Of a DNA stretch of 11,556 bases, positions 1-7,227 are shown one piece after another. The position numbers and the translations under genes are program-made. The DNA comes from Fusibacter_D sp033549245. Lineage in GTDB: Bacteria > Bacillota > Clostridia > Peptostreptococcales > Acidaminobacteraceae. Below the pieces are notes generated by a model. It searched no databases. It was not told where the DNA came from and worked only from the letters and a program-made list of their open reading frames with translations. The stretch's first letter is position 1, and the number at the start of each line of letters is the position of its first letter. The stretch lies in the NCBI GenBank assembly GCA_033549245.1, contig JAWSUW010000120.1, positions 1 to 11,556 on the forward strand, given 5' to 3'.

Positions 1-71
1 CCCTTGCATATATTATATCACAAAACAGCTCTGAAGTCAGTGAAATCAACGCTTTTAAATATAATCAGTAG
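1..71 (+). CDS. 3' tail of an upstream gene, identity uncertain
   Basis: An open frame reads from the window edge (codon phase beginning at base 3) to a TAG at 69-71, giving about 22 residues beginning LAYIISQNSSEVSE. It ends 19 bases before the Nudix gene, which matches the tight spacing of the rest of the run. In Clostridia the gene before whiA, or before a small insertion ahead of whiA, is often yvcK/glmR. A C-terminal 'LAxII' helix would be compatible with that, but the fragment is too short to identify. A second frame stays open to a TAA at 76-78 and reads less like protein, so the frame choice itself is tentative. Confidence 0.35.
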   Translation, partial: LAYIISQNSSEVSEINAFKYNQ

Positions 72-90
72 ACACTAAGTAGGTGATGTC

Positions 91-513
91 TTGAAGAGAG
101 TTTACAGTGCTGGAGGCGTTGTTTTTCTAGGAAACAGCGTACTTATGCTTCAGAAGATAAATGGAGATTGGGTACTTCCCAAGGGAAAGATTGAAAAGAA
201 TGAGACTTCCGAACAAACATCAGTGCGCGAGGTCAGAGAAGAAGCTGGCATAAAGGCCAGAATCATCAGTCCGATTGGAGAAACCTCATATCGTTTTAAA
301 AATTATTGGTCCAATAACCATGTCATAGAGAAGAGCGTTGTCTGGTATCTAATGAGAGCTGTCACCACGAATACACATCCTCAAAGAGAGGAAGGTTTTG
401 TCGATGCCAAATTTATCCACGTCGGCAGTGTGGTTCAGCTCGCCAAATACGATGATGAACGCGATATTTTGATGAAAGCGCTTGAAATTATTCAATCGAT
501 AGAGGGTGAGTAA
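91..513 (+). CDS. Nudix hydrolase (MutT / Ap4A-hydrolase-like)
   Basis: This is a 140-residue single-domain Nudix enzyme, predicted to be cytoplasmic. Such enzymes hydrolyse nucleoside diphosphates linked to another group X, such as oxidised nucleotides or dinucleoside polyphosphates. The Nudix box is complete at residues 32-54: G32, E38 and then REVREEAGI at 46-54, including the metal-binding glutamates of REVREE. The strand before it (AGGVVF, residues 7-12) and the later 'SYRFKN...VIEKSVVWYLM' segment resemble the MutT/diadenosine-tetraphosphatase branch, but the substrate cannot be read from sequence. The start is a TTG at 91 preceded by AGGTGATG at 81-88; no better ATG is in frame. The stop TAA at 511-513 directly abuts the whiA ATG, so the two genes are almost certainly co-translated. 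A Nudix gene (yvcI) also lies near whiA in Bacillus, but I do not assert orthology. Confidence 0.93.
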   Translation: MKRVYSAGGVVFLGNSVLMLQKINGDWVLPKGKIEKNETSEQTSVREVREEAGIKARIISPIGETSYRFKNYWSNNHVIEKSVVWYLMRAVTTNTHPQREEGFVDAKFIHVGSVVQLAKYDDERDILMKALEIIQSIEGE

Positions 514-1467
514 ATGTCATTTTCGTCTAAAGCAAAAAATGAGCTTGCTCTGATTCGAACGGAGGGCAAGTGCTGTAATAGAGCGGAACTATCAGGCATA
601 GTCAGAGTCAGTGGAGTTCTTGAGTTCGGTGGAAGAAATCGGATGGATCTTAGAATCACCACAGAGAATCCTGCTGTGGCCAGACTTGTTTTCATATTGT
701 TTAAAAAAATTTACAAGCAACACAGTGAATTGATCATGAAAGAAAATAGGAATTTGAACAAACACCATTCCTATGAAATATACATTGAGAATGCGAACGC
801 TATTTTGACGGACCTCGACATACTTCGTTTGACTGAGGACGGCTATGAACTCAATGATGACTTACCTGAAAGCCTCTTAAAAAAGCAGTGCTGCAAAAAA
901 GCATATTTAAGGGGCATTTATTTGGGAGGTGGCTCCCTGAGTGCACCTGAAAAAAGCTATCATCTTGAGCTAATCACACATAATCAACAATTCGCAGATC
1001 AACTGGTGAGTTTCATGAATTCAAATTATGACCTGGGTTCCAAATCTACCATCAGAAAGAAAAATTTCATTGTCTATATCAAAGAAAGTGAGAAAATCGT
1101 AGATTTTCTCAATGTAATCGGGGCACATCAGACTCTGCTCGATTATGAGAATGTAAGAATCATCAAGCAAATGAGGAACAATGTCAATCGAGTGGTCAAT
1201 TGTGAGACAGCCAATCTAACAAAGACAATTGATGCCTCTTATATACAAATCAATGCAATCAAGGCGATTGATGATTATGAAGGCATCGAATCATTGCCGG
1301 AGAAACTCCAGGACATAGCTTATATCAGACTTGAGAACCCCGATGCATCGCTCAAGGAACTTGGTGAGATGGCAAGTCCACCCATTGGCAAATCGGGAGT
1401 CAATCATAGACTTAAGAAAATCATTGAAATTGCTGAAAATATCCAAAGAAGAAGAGGAAACCTATGA
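514..1467 (+). CDS. whiA: WhiA family DNA-binding regulator
   Basis: WhiA is a conserved Gram-positive nucleoid-associated protein or regulator linked to cell division and sporulation-type development. The product is 317 residues, close to the usual length for Bacillota. It opens with the family signature MSFSSKAKNELA. It has a LAGLIDADG-homing-endonuclease-like N-terminal half, with the second core motif near residues 131-152 (YLRGIYLGGGSLSAPEKSYH). Small residues stand where nucleases have catalytic acids, as expected for non-cutting WhiA proteins. A C-terminal helix-turn-helix covers about 278-305, with ASLKELGEM and GKSGVNHRLKK. The ribosome site AGAGGGTGAG at 501-510 lies inside the end of the Nudix gene, and the ATG follows its stop with no gap. 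The whiA TGA at 1465-1467 overlaps the ATG of the next gene, an ATGA junction that suggests translational coupling. Confidence 0.96.
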   Translation: MSFSSKAKNELALIRTEGKCCNRAELSGIVRVSGVLEFGGRNRMDLRITTENPAVARLVFILFKKIYKQHSELIMKENRNLNKHHSYEIYIENANAILTDLDILRLTEDGYELNDDLPESLLKKQCCKKAYLRGIYLGGGSLSAPEKSYHLELITHNQQFADQLVSFMNSNYDLGSKSTIRKKNFIVYIKESEKIVDFLNVIGAHQTLLDYENVRIIKQMRNNVNRVVNCETANLTKTIDASYIQINAIKAIDDYEGIESLPEKLQDIAYIRLENPDASLKELGEMASPPIGKSGVNHRLKKIIEIAENIQRRRGNL

Positions 1468-2708
1468 AAAGATTGATATTACTATATATTGCTATTATTA
1501 TGATCTCTACTTCCTGTAGTCTCGATTCAGATTTATTCAAAAGCAACGATCCCGACATCAAAAGCTGGGAACTTATTGAATCCAGTGCTGAGAACAGTAC
1601 TGTGACCATGTCGATCCAACATTCAAGTCCTCTTGCTGTGGAGTGGTTCAAAAGTGATTTTTCAGATTATCTCAAATCTGAATATGGTATGACCCTAATT
1701 GTTGAGGAGCAACCTCTTGAGAAAACCATGCAGATGCTGAAATCCGATCTCGCCAATGAACTGGAAATCGGACAATATGATCTGATCATATTTGAGAATG
1801 CTGGGTTTAAGAGTGCCCTGGAAAGTGGACTTTTGTATACGCCATTTACTGACAAGTTACCGAACTTGAAAGCTTATATCGATCCAGGCAATTCAGAGTT
1901 CAAATTCAAGGACGGTCTGGAAGTAAAAGGCAGTTTAGCGCCATATGGTCGTAATCAGCTGTCGATGATTTATGATCAAGATATTTTTTATGAGACCCCT
2001 ATAAGTTATGATGAACTACTGGAATACGCTAAGGAATATAACAATGCGTTTGTCTATCCTGATCCACGGACTTCACTCGAAGGAGAACTCTTTGTTGTAG
2101 GAGTGGCAGTCCGAGATGTGGACATTGACCGTTTGATGACTGTAAAACCCAATAAGGAAGATGTTTATGAGATTATAGAGGATGGACTTGAGCTATTAAA
2201 TGCCCTCGAACCTTACATGTACCTTAAAGGATCACAGTATCCAGTAACCACTGCTGAAATGGATGAGCTTTTTGCCGAAGGTGAACTTGTATTTTCCATG
2301 AACGTTGATTTTGAACATGTGACCAGCAAATTAAAGGAGTATGAATACCCTGAAGGCGCATCTTCTTTTGTGATTCAAGAAGGAATGATGGGGCTCAACG
2401 AGTGGATCGGCATTTCATTCAATGCACCAAACAAGTCAGGAGCAATGGTTGCTATCAATGCGCTGTTATCACCTGAAATGCAGGGCTCCAAGTATGAACC
2501 AAGAAATTGGGGGAATTTGCCGGTATATGATCCAGAATATACCGATTCCGATGCCTACGAGTTTATAAAAAGTGTAAAAACAAAGTCAACTTCATTGAAG
2601 CAGGATACATTACTGGAGTCTCGAATTCCCGAGGTGTCAGAGGAAATAAGAGCGATTATAATCGAGCTTTGGACCGATCACGTTTTGAATCCAACAATCG
2701 GAGATTGA
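1464..2708 (+). CDS. Orphan YnjB-like substrate-binding lipoprotein
   Basis: This is a 414-residue predicted lipoprotein anchored on the outer face of the membrane. Residues 1-17 are a signal peptide (MKRL, then a hydrophobic stretch). They end in a lipobox-like ISTSC with the lipidated cysteine at C18; the -3 residue is Ser rather than the commoner Leu. The rest resembles an ABC-transporter solute-binding protein of the YnjB/COG4134 type. Supporting segments are YDLIIFENA (105-113), LAPYGRNQLSMIYDQD (158-173) and VYPDPRTSLEGELF (197-210). Most diagnostic is SFNAPNKSGAMVAINALLS near 318-336, followed by a NWGNLPV element (348-354). The ligand is unknown. No permease or ATPase gene lies beside it. 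It sits between whiA and dnaE, overlaps the whiA stop by 4 bases, and ends 16 bases before dnaE. An AGAGG at about 1453-1457 supports the ATG at 1464. It could serve a distant transporter or act as a surface sensor. Confidence 0.82.
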   Translation: MKRLILLYIAIIMISTSCSLDSDLFKSNDPDIKSWELIESSAENSTVTMSIQHSSPLAVEWFKSDFSDYLKSEYGMTLIVEEQPLEKTMQMLKSDLANELEIGQYDLIIFENAGFKSALESGLLYTPFTDKLPNLKAYIDPGNSEFKFKDGLEVKGSLAPYGRNQLSMIYDQDIFYETPISYDELLEYAKEYNNAFVYPDPRTSLEGELFVVGVAVRDVDIDRLMTVKPNKEDVYEIIEDGLELLNALEPYMYLKGSQYPVTTAEMDELFAEGELVFSMNVDFEHVTSKLKEYEYPEGASSFVIQEGMMGLNEWIGISFNAPNKSGAMVAINALLSPEMQGSKYEPRNWGNLPVYDPEYTDSDAYEFIKSVKTKSTSLKQDTLLESRIPEVSEEIRAIIIELWTDHVLNPTIGD

Positions 2709-2724
2709 AATAAGAGGAGTAATC

Positions 2725-5700
2725 ATGTCAACAATCCCATTTGTCCATTTGCATTTGCATACTGAGTTCAGTTTGCTGGATGGCTTCACTAGAATAGATA
2801 AACTTTTTGAAAAAGTTAAAATGCTTGGAATGGAAGCGGTTGCGATTACAGACCATGGCGTTATGTTCGGTGTGGTTGATTTCTATAAAGCGGCTAAAAA
2901 GCACGGCATCAGGCCAATCATAGGTTGTGAGGTATACGTTGCTCCGAGAACCAGATTTGATAAAGAACCCGGTGTGGACAAGAATGCGGGGCATTTAGTT
3001 CTGCTCGTAAAGAATGAAACCGGGTATAAAAATTTAATTAAGATGGTTTCTGCAGGTTTTACTGAAGGTTTTTACTATAAGCCAAGAATTGATTATGAGA
3101 TGCTTAAATCACACAGTGAAGGATTGATCGCACTAAGTGCTTGTTTGGCAGGTGATGTTCAAAGACTCTTGTTTGACGGAGACCTAAATGGCGCCGAGCG
3201 ATTGGCATTAAAATTGAAGGACATGTTTGAACCTGGAGATTTTTATCTTGAATTACAAGACCATGGCATCAAAGAACAACAAATTGTCAACCGAAGGTTG
3301 ATCGATCTTTCAAAGAAAACAGACATTGAGCTGGTGGCTACCAATGATGTGCATTATCTTGACAAAGAAGATGCAGACACACATGACATTCTACTGTGTA
3401 TCCAAACTGGAAAGACACTTTCAGATCGTGAACGCATGAAATTTCAAGGTAAGGAATTCTATCTGAAATCACCTTCTGAAATGGGAGATCTTTTTGGAAC
3501 AAAGGAAGAAGCACTACTCAATACGGTTAAGATCGCAGACAAATGTCACTTTGACTTTGATTTCAGCACGACACATTTACCTGAGTACAATGGTATTTCA
3601 GAGCCACCTGAGGTATATCTCAAAAAATTGTGCCTGGAAGGCATCACGAAAAAATATGATGTGAAACAATTGCATCTGGATCGATTGGAATATGAACTTG
3701 AAACGATTCATAAGATGGGATATGACGATTATTTTTTAATAGTATGGGATTTCATCAAGTTCGCGAAGGAGAGAGGCATTTATGTCGGTCCCGGGCGGGG
3801 AAGTTGTGGTGGAAGCATTGTTGCCTATGTTCTGGATATAACTGAGGTCGATCCAATCAAATATGATTTGATCTTTGAGCGGTTTTTAAATCCGGAAAGA
3901 ATAACCATGCCAGATATTGATATCGATTTTGAGGACGATAGACGCTCCGAAGTCATTGACTACGTCGTTCAAAAATATGGCAAGGACAGGGTCGCTCAAA
4001 TCATCACATTTGGTACGATGGCAGCCAGGGCGGCAATTCGAGATGTCGGACGTGTTATGGATCTTCCATATCAGGATGTTGATCGGATTGCGAAAGAGAT
4101 TCCGATGGAGATTGGTATGACTCTTGAGAAAGCACTGACAGTCAATCCCAAATTGGTCGAACTTGTGCAAAGCTCTGATGAGAATAAGACTCTGATGTCA
4201 TCAGCTATAAAACTCCAAGGTGTTCCAAGGCATGCATCCACACATGCAGCGGGAATAGTCATTTCAAAGAAGACAATTGATGAGTATGTTCCCCTATATT
4301 TACAAGAGGGTAACATTTCAACCCAGTTCAATATGAATCTGCTTGAAGAACTTGGATTGTTAAAAATGGATTTTTTAGGCTTAAGGACATTGACAGTTAT
4401 CAAAAATGCTTTACAATTAATTGAGAAGACAGAAAACATTAAGATTGATCTTTTAAAAATTCCATATGATGATTCTGAAGTGTATGAAATGATAGGACAA
4501 GGTGACACACTCGGGCTCTTCCAACTTGAATCGGCTGGATTCAGGCGTTTTATGCGCGAATTGAAACCTACCGTCTTTGAAGATATCATAGCCGGGATAT
4601 CTTTGTACCGGCCGGGACCGATGGATTCCATTCCGGTTTATATCAGGAACAAGAACGATAGGTCATTGGTCGTTTTTAAAGACCAAAGACTAAAACCCAT
4701 TTTAGAAGTGACCTATGGATGTCTTGTATATCAGGAACAAGTTATGCGTATAGTTCGTGAACTTGCTGGGTACAGCTATGGAAGAAGCGATATCGTAAGA
4801 CGTGCCATGAGTAAAAAGAAAATGGATGTCATGGAGAGGGAACGCAACTTCTTTATCAATGGAAAAACGAACGAAAAAGGTGAGGTGGAACTGGCGGGTT
4901 GTCTCAGAAATGGAGTCAGTGAAATTGCAGCCAATCAGATTTTTGATGAGATGATCGATTTTGCGAAATATGCTTTCAACAAATCGCATGCTGCGGGATA
5001 TGCAATCATTGCCTACCAGACAGCATATTTGAAAAAACGTTTTCCAGTGGCATTTTTGGCTGCTTTGATGACCAGTGTAATGGGGAATCATTCAAAGCTC
5101 GGAGTTTACATTCAGGACGCAAAAGACCATGGCATCAAAATGTTGCCACCAAGTGTCAACCACAGCATAGGAAGTTTCAGTGTTGAAAATGGTAGTATAC
5201 GTTACGGACTCAATGCTATAAAAAATGTTGGCAAAGGTAATATAGATGCGATTGTGAGAGCTCGAGAAACAGGCGAGTTTTTAGGTTTTTTTGATTTTTG
5301 TGAAAGAGTGGATGCTTCTGAACTCAACAAAAAAGCTGTTGAAAGTTTGATCAAGGCAGGTGCTTTCGATATTCTGGATCATAAACGGTCACAACTCTTG
5401 GCTGTTTTTGAAAGAACGATTGATGGGATGCATACCATGAGAAGAAAGGGTGCAGAAGGTCAATTTTCAATATTCAATCTTGAGAACACCAGCATATCCT
5501 CAGAAGATGTAGGCAATACATTGCCACCCATTCCTGAACTCAGACCTTCGACATTACTCCAGTTTGAAAAAGAGATGCTTGGTATTTATCTTAGTGGGCA
5601 TCCACTGGATCAATACAAAGATGCACTAATCAGTTTGACTGGTGCCAACTTGAGTGAAATCAAAGAATCATTGAGCGAAGATGAAACTCCGATCGTTAAA

Positions 5701-6210
5701 GATGGAGAAAATATTTCTGTCGGTGGAATGATTCTAAACATAACGACCAAGATCACAAGAAACAATCAACATATGGCATTCATCACAATTGAAGATCTTT
5801 TTGATCAGATTGAGGTCATTATTTTTCCTCGGGTTTATGAGCAGTATAAAACACTTTTGATCAAAGAGCAGGTTGTGTTGGTCAAGGGTCGTGTTGCGAT
5901 GAAAGAGGATGAAGATCCCAAAATTATTGCCGACCAAATCATTGGGATTGAAGACGGTATTAAAAACAACAAATCCAGGAGGCTTTACATCAGGTTTGAT
6001 GAAAAAAATCCCGTGTTGTTGAGCAAGATAGATTTGGTGCTTAAGTCAAAGTATAAAATGGTAGAGAAAAATGCTCAAAAAATGGATGTGATCATTTATA
6101 TTGAAGCTACCAAAGAACGTTTCAAAATTGATGGTCCTGTCACAGTGACTCATGACTTATTGGATCGTTTAGGAAAGATTGTCGGCAAAGACAACATAAA
6201 GATCAGGTAA
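2725..6210 (+). CDS. dnaE: DNA polymerase III alpha subunit, DnaE type
   Basis: This is a replicative family C DNA polymerase of 1161 residues, the usual size for DnaE. The N-terminal PHP domain (about 5-270) retains what appear to be all the usual metal ligands: H10, H12, D19, H44, E69, H90, C140, D208 and H210. The palm contains GPGRGS (355-360) and the catalytic motif PDIDIDF (396-402), with D397 and D399 as metal-binding aspartates; D549 in KMDFLGL is the likely third. LYRPGPMDSIP lies at 628-638. A helix-hairpin-helix segment starts near 831. QFSIF at 913-917 fits an internal beta-clamp-binding motif, and an OB-fold covers roughly 996-1075. The C-terminal tail is short. AGAGGAG at 2713-2719 sets the ATG at 2725. 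It is co-oriented with the lipoprotein gene upstream and pfkA 21 bases downstream. In Bacillota that also carry PolC, DnaE usually extends primers; whether PolC exists here cannot be seen. Confidence 0.98.
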   Translation: MSTIPFVHLHLHTEFSLLDGFTRIDKLFEKVKMLGMEAVAITDHGVMFGVVDFYKAAKKHGIRPIIGCEVYVAPRTRFDKEPGVDKNAGHLVLLVKNETGYKNLIKMVSAGFTEGFYYKPRIDYEMLKSHSEGLIALSACLAGDVQRLLFDGDLNGAERLALKLKDMFEPGDFYLELQDHGIKEQQIVNRRLIDLSKKTDIELVATNDVHYLDKEDADTHDILLCIQTGKTLSDRERMKFQGKEFYLKSPSEMGDLFGTKEEALLNTVKIADKCHFDFDFSTTHLPEYNGISEPPEVYLKKLCLEGITKKYDVKQLHLDRLEYELETIHKMGYDDYFLIVWDFIKFAKERGIYVGPGRGSCGGSIVAYVLDITEVDPIKYDLIFERFLNPERITMPDIDIDFEDDRRSEVIDYVVQKYGKDRVAQIITFGTMAARAAIRDVGRVMDLPYQDVDRIAKEIPMEIGMTLEKALTVNPKLVELVQSSDENKTLMSSAIKLQGVPRHASTHAAGIVISKKTIDEYVPLYLQEGNISTQFNMNLLEELGLLKMDFLGLRTLTVIKNALQLIEKTENIKIDLLKIPYDDSEVYEMIGQGDTLGLFQLESAGFRRFMRELKPTVFEDIIAGISLYRPGPMDSIPVYIRNKNDRSLVVFKDQRLKPILEVTYGCLVYQEQVMRIVRELAGYSYGRSDIVRRAMSKKKMDVMERERNFFINGKTNEKGEVELAGCLRNGVSEIAANQIFDEMIDFAKYAFNKSHAAGYAIIAYQTAYLKKRFPVAFLAALMTSVMGNHSKLGVYIQDAKDHGIKMLPPSVNHSIGSFSVENGSIRYGLNAIKNVGKGNIDAIVRARETGEFLGFFDFCERVDASELNKKAVESLIKAGAFDILDHKRSQLLAVFERTIDGMHTMRRKGAEGQFSIFNLENTSISSEDVGNTLPPIPELRPSTLLQFEKEMLGIYLSGHPLDQYKDALISLTGANLSEIKESLSEDETPIVKDGENISVGGMILNITTKITRNNQHMAFITIEDLFDQIEVIIFPRVYEQYKTLLIKEQVVLVKGRVAMKEDEDPKIIADQIIGIEDGIKNNKSRRLYIRFDEKNPVLLSKIDLVLKSKYKMVEKNAQKMDVIIYIEATKERFKIDGPVTVTHDLLDRLGKIVGKDNIKIR

Positions 6211-6218
6211 TAATGAAT

Positions 6219-6223
6219 AGGAG
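6219..6223 (+). promoter_or_regulatory. Ribosome binding site that fixes the pfkA start
   Basis: AGGAG lies 8 bases before the TTG at 6232. The in-frame GTG at 6223 shares its first base with this element, so a ribosome bound here could not use that GTG. The site therefore favours the shorter protein, which begins MKKIGVLTSGGD as phosphofructokinases normally do. Confidence 0.8.
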
Positions 6224-6231
6224 TGAAAAAA

Positions 6232-7191
6232 TTGAAAAAAATTGGTGTTTTAACCAGTGGCGGAGATTCTCCAGGGATGAACGCCGCAATACGGTCGGTA
6301 GTAAGAACTGCCATATATCAGGGACTAGAAGTTGCAGGGATATATCAGGGATATCAGGGCTTGATTCAAGGAGACATTGAAGATTTAAAAATCACTTCAG
6401 TAGGAGATATCATCCATCGCGGAGGCACTATGCTCAGAACCGCGAGATGTGAACAGTTTAAAACAGATGAAGGATTCAATAAAGGTCTGGATATGCTGAG
6501 AATGTTCAAATTGGATGGGCTAGTAGTGATTGGTGGAGATGGTTCCTTCAATGGAGCAAAAAGATTGGCTGATGCTGGTTTCCCGACGATTGGGATTCCG
6601 GGTACAATAGACAATGACCTAGCCTATACTGATTTCACATTGGGTTTTGATACAGCGCTTACAACAGTTGTGAGTGCTATAGGCAATATCAGGGATACCT
6701 CATCCTCTCATGGAACTGTGAATATAATTGAGGTTATGGGAAGAGACTGTGGTGACATAGCTCTATACGCAGGACTTGCCGGTGGCGCTGAAGCTGTCAT
6801 AATACCTGAGATTCCAAATGATGTCGATGCACTTTGCAGAACCATCATTCATGGGAAGAAACGTGGTAAGCTTCACAGCATCATATTGCTGGCAGAAGGT
6901 GTGGGAAAACCCTATGAATTGGCTGAGGAAATAAAAAGAAAAACCAATTCTGACGTAAAAGTGAGCGTCATTGGATATTTGCAAAGAGGCGGAACCCCAA
7001 GTCCAAGTGATCGAATCTTGGGCAGCAGAATGGGTGCATATGCGGTTGATCTCCTAGTTCAAGGTAAGTACGGTAGGGCAGTGGGTATCAAAGGCAATCA
7101 GATGATTGATTTAAGTTTTGAAGAAGCACTCGAAATGAAAAAAGATTATGATAGAAATATTTATGAGTTGGCACGTATTTTGGCCATATGA
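6232..7191 (+). CDS. pfkA: ATP-dependent 6-phosphofructokinase with altered sugar-phosphate pocket
   Basis: This enzyme phosphorylates fructose 6-phosphate to the 1,6-bisphosphate, the committed step of glycolysis, in the cytoplasm. From the TTG start it has 319 residues, the normal PfkA length. GGDGS at 101-105 contains D103 and G104, and the glycine indicates ATP rather than pyrophosphate as donor. PGTIDND (123-129) carries the catalytic base D127. R72, M169-G170-R171, E222 and R252 are present. Allosteric-site residues R21, R25, R154, E187, R211 and K213 are kept, but the usual R54 is isoleucine. Counting in E. coli crystal numbering, which aligns without gaps here, the sugar-phosphate contacts R162, R243 and H249 are Thr, Lys and Tyr. 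The substrate preference or affinity may therefore differ. The gene follows dnaE by 21 bases and precedes pyk by 36. The longer GTG start at 6223 is rejected because it overlaps the ribosome site. Confidence 0.95.
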   Translation: MKKIGVLTSGGDSPGMNAAIRSVVRTAIYQGLEVAGIYQGYQGLIQGDIEDLKITSVGDIIHRGGTMLRTARCEQFKTDEGFNKGLDMLRMFKLDGLVVIGGDGSFNGAKRLADAGFPTIGIPGTIDNDLAYTDFTLGFDTALTTVVSAIGNIRDTSSSHGTVNIIEVMGRDCGDIALYAGLAGGAEAVIIPEIPNDVDALCRTIIHGKKRGKLHSIILLAEGVGKPYELAEEIKRKTNSDVKVSVIGYLQRGGTPSPSDRILGSRMGAYAVDLLVQGKYGRAVGIKGNQMIDLSFEEALEMKKDYDRNIYELARILAI

Positions 7192-7227
7192 CATAAACAA
7201 TTATAAATTAAATCTTAGGAGGATTAT

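Noticed and set aside
1..78. Alternative open frame that ends with TAA at 76-78
   Set aside because: Its residues (PLHILYHKTALKS...) look less protein-like than the frame that ends at 71, though neither can be proved from this fragment.
4071..4631. A 186-codon open frame on the minus strand
   Set aside because: It lies wholly antisense to the conserved palm region of dnaE, has no ribosome site and shows no recognisable domain; it is a shadow of the real gene.
6328..6365. Local repeats of ATATCAGGG in pfkA
   Set aside because: They encode the IYQGYQG segment of a normal phosphofructokinase loop and stay within the reading frame; no sign of a functional DNA repeat.
7192..7227. Possible independent promoter or terminator between pfkA and pyk
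   Set aside because: The 36-base AT-rich gap contains only the ribosome site; no hairpin and no -35/-10 pair can be supported.
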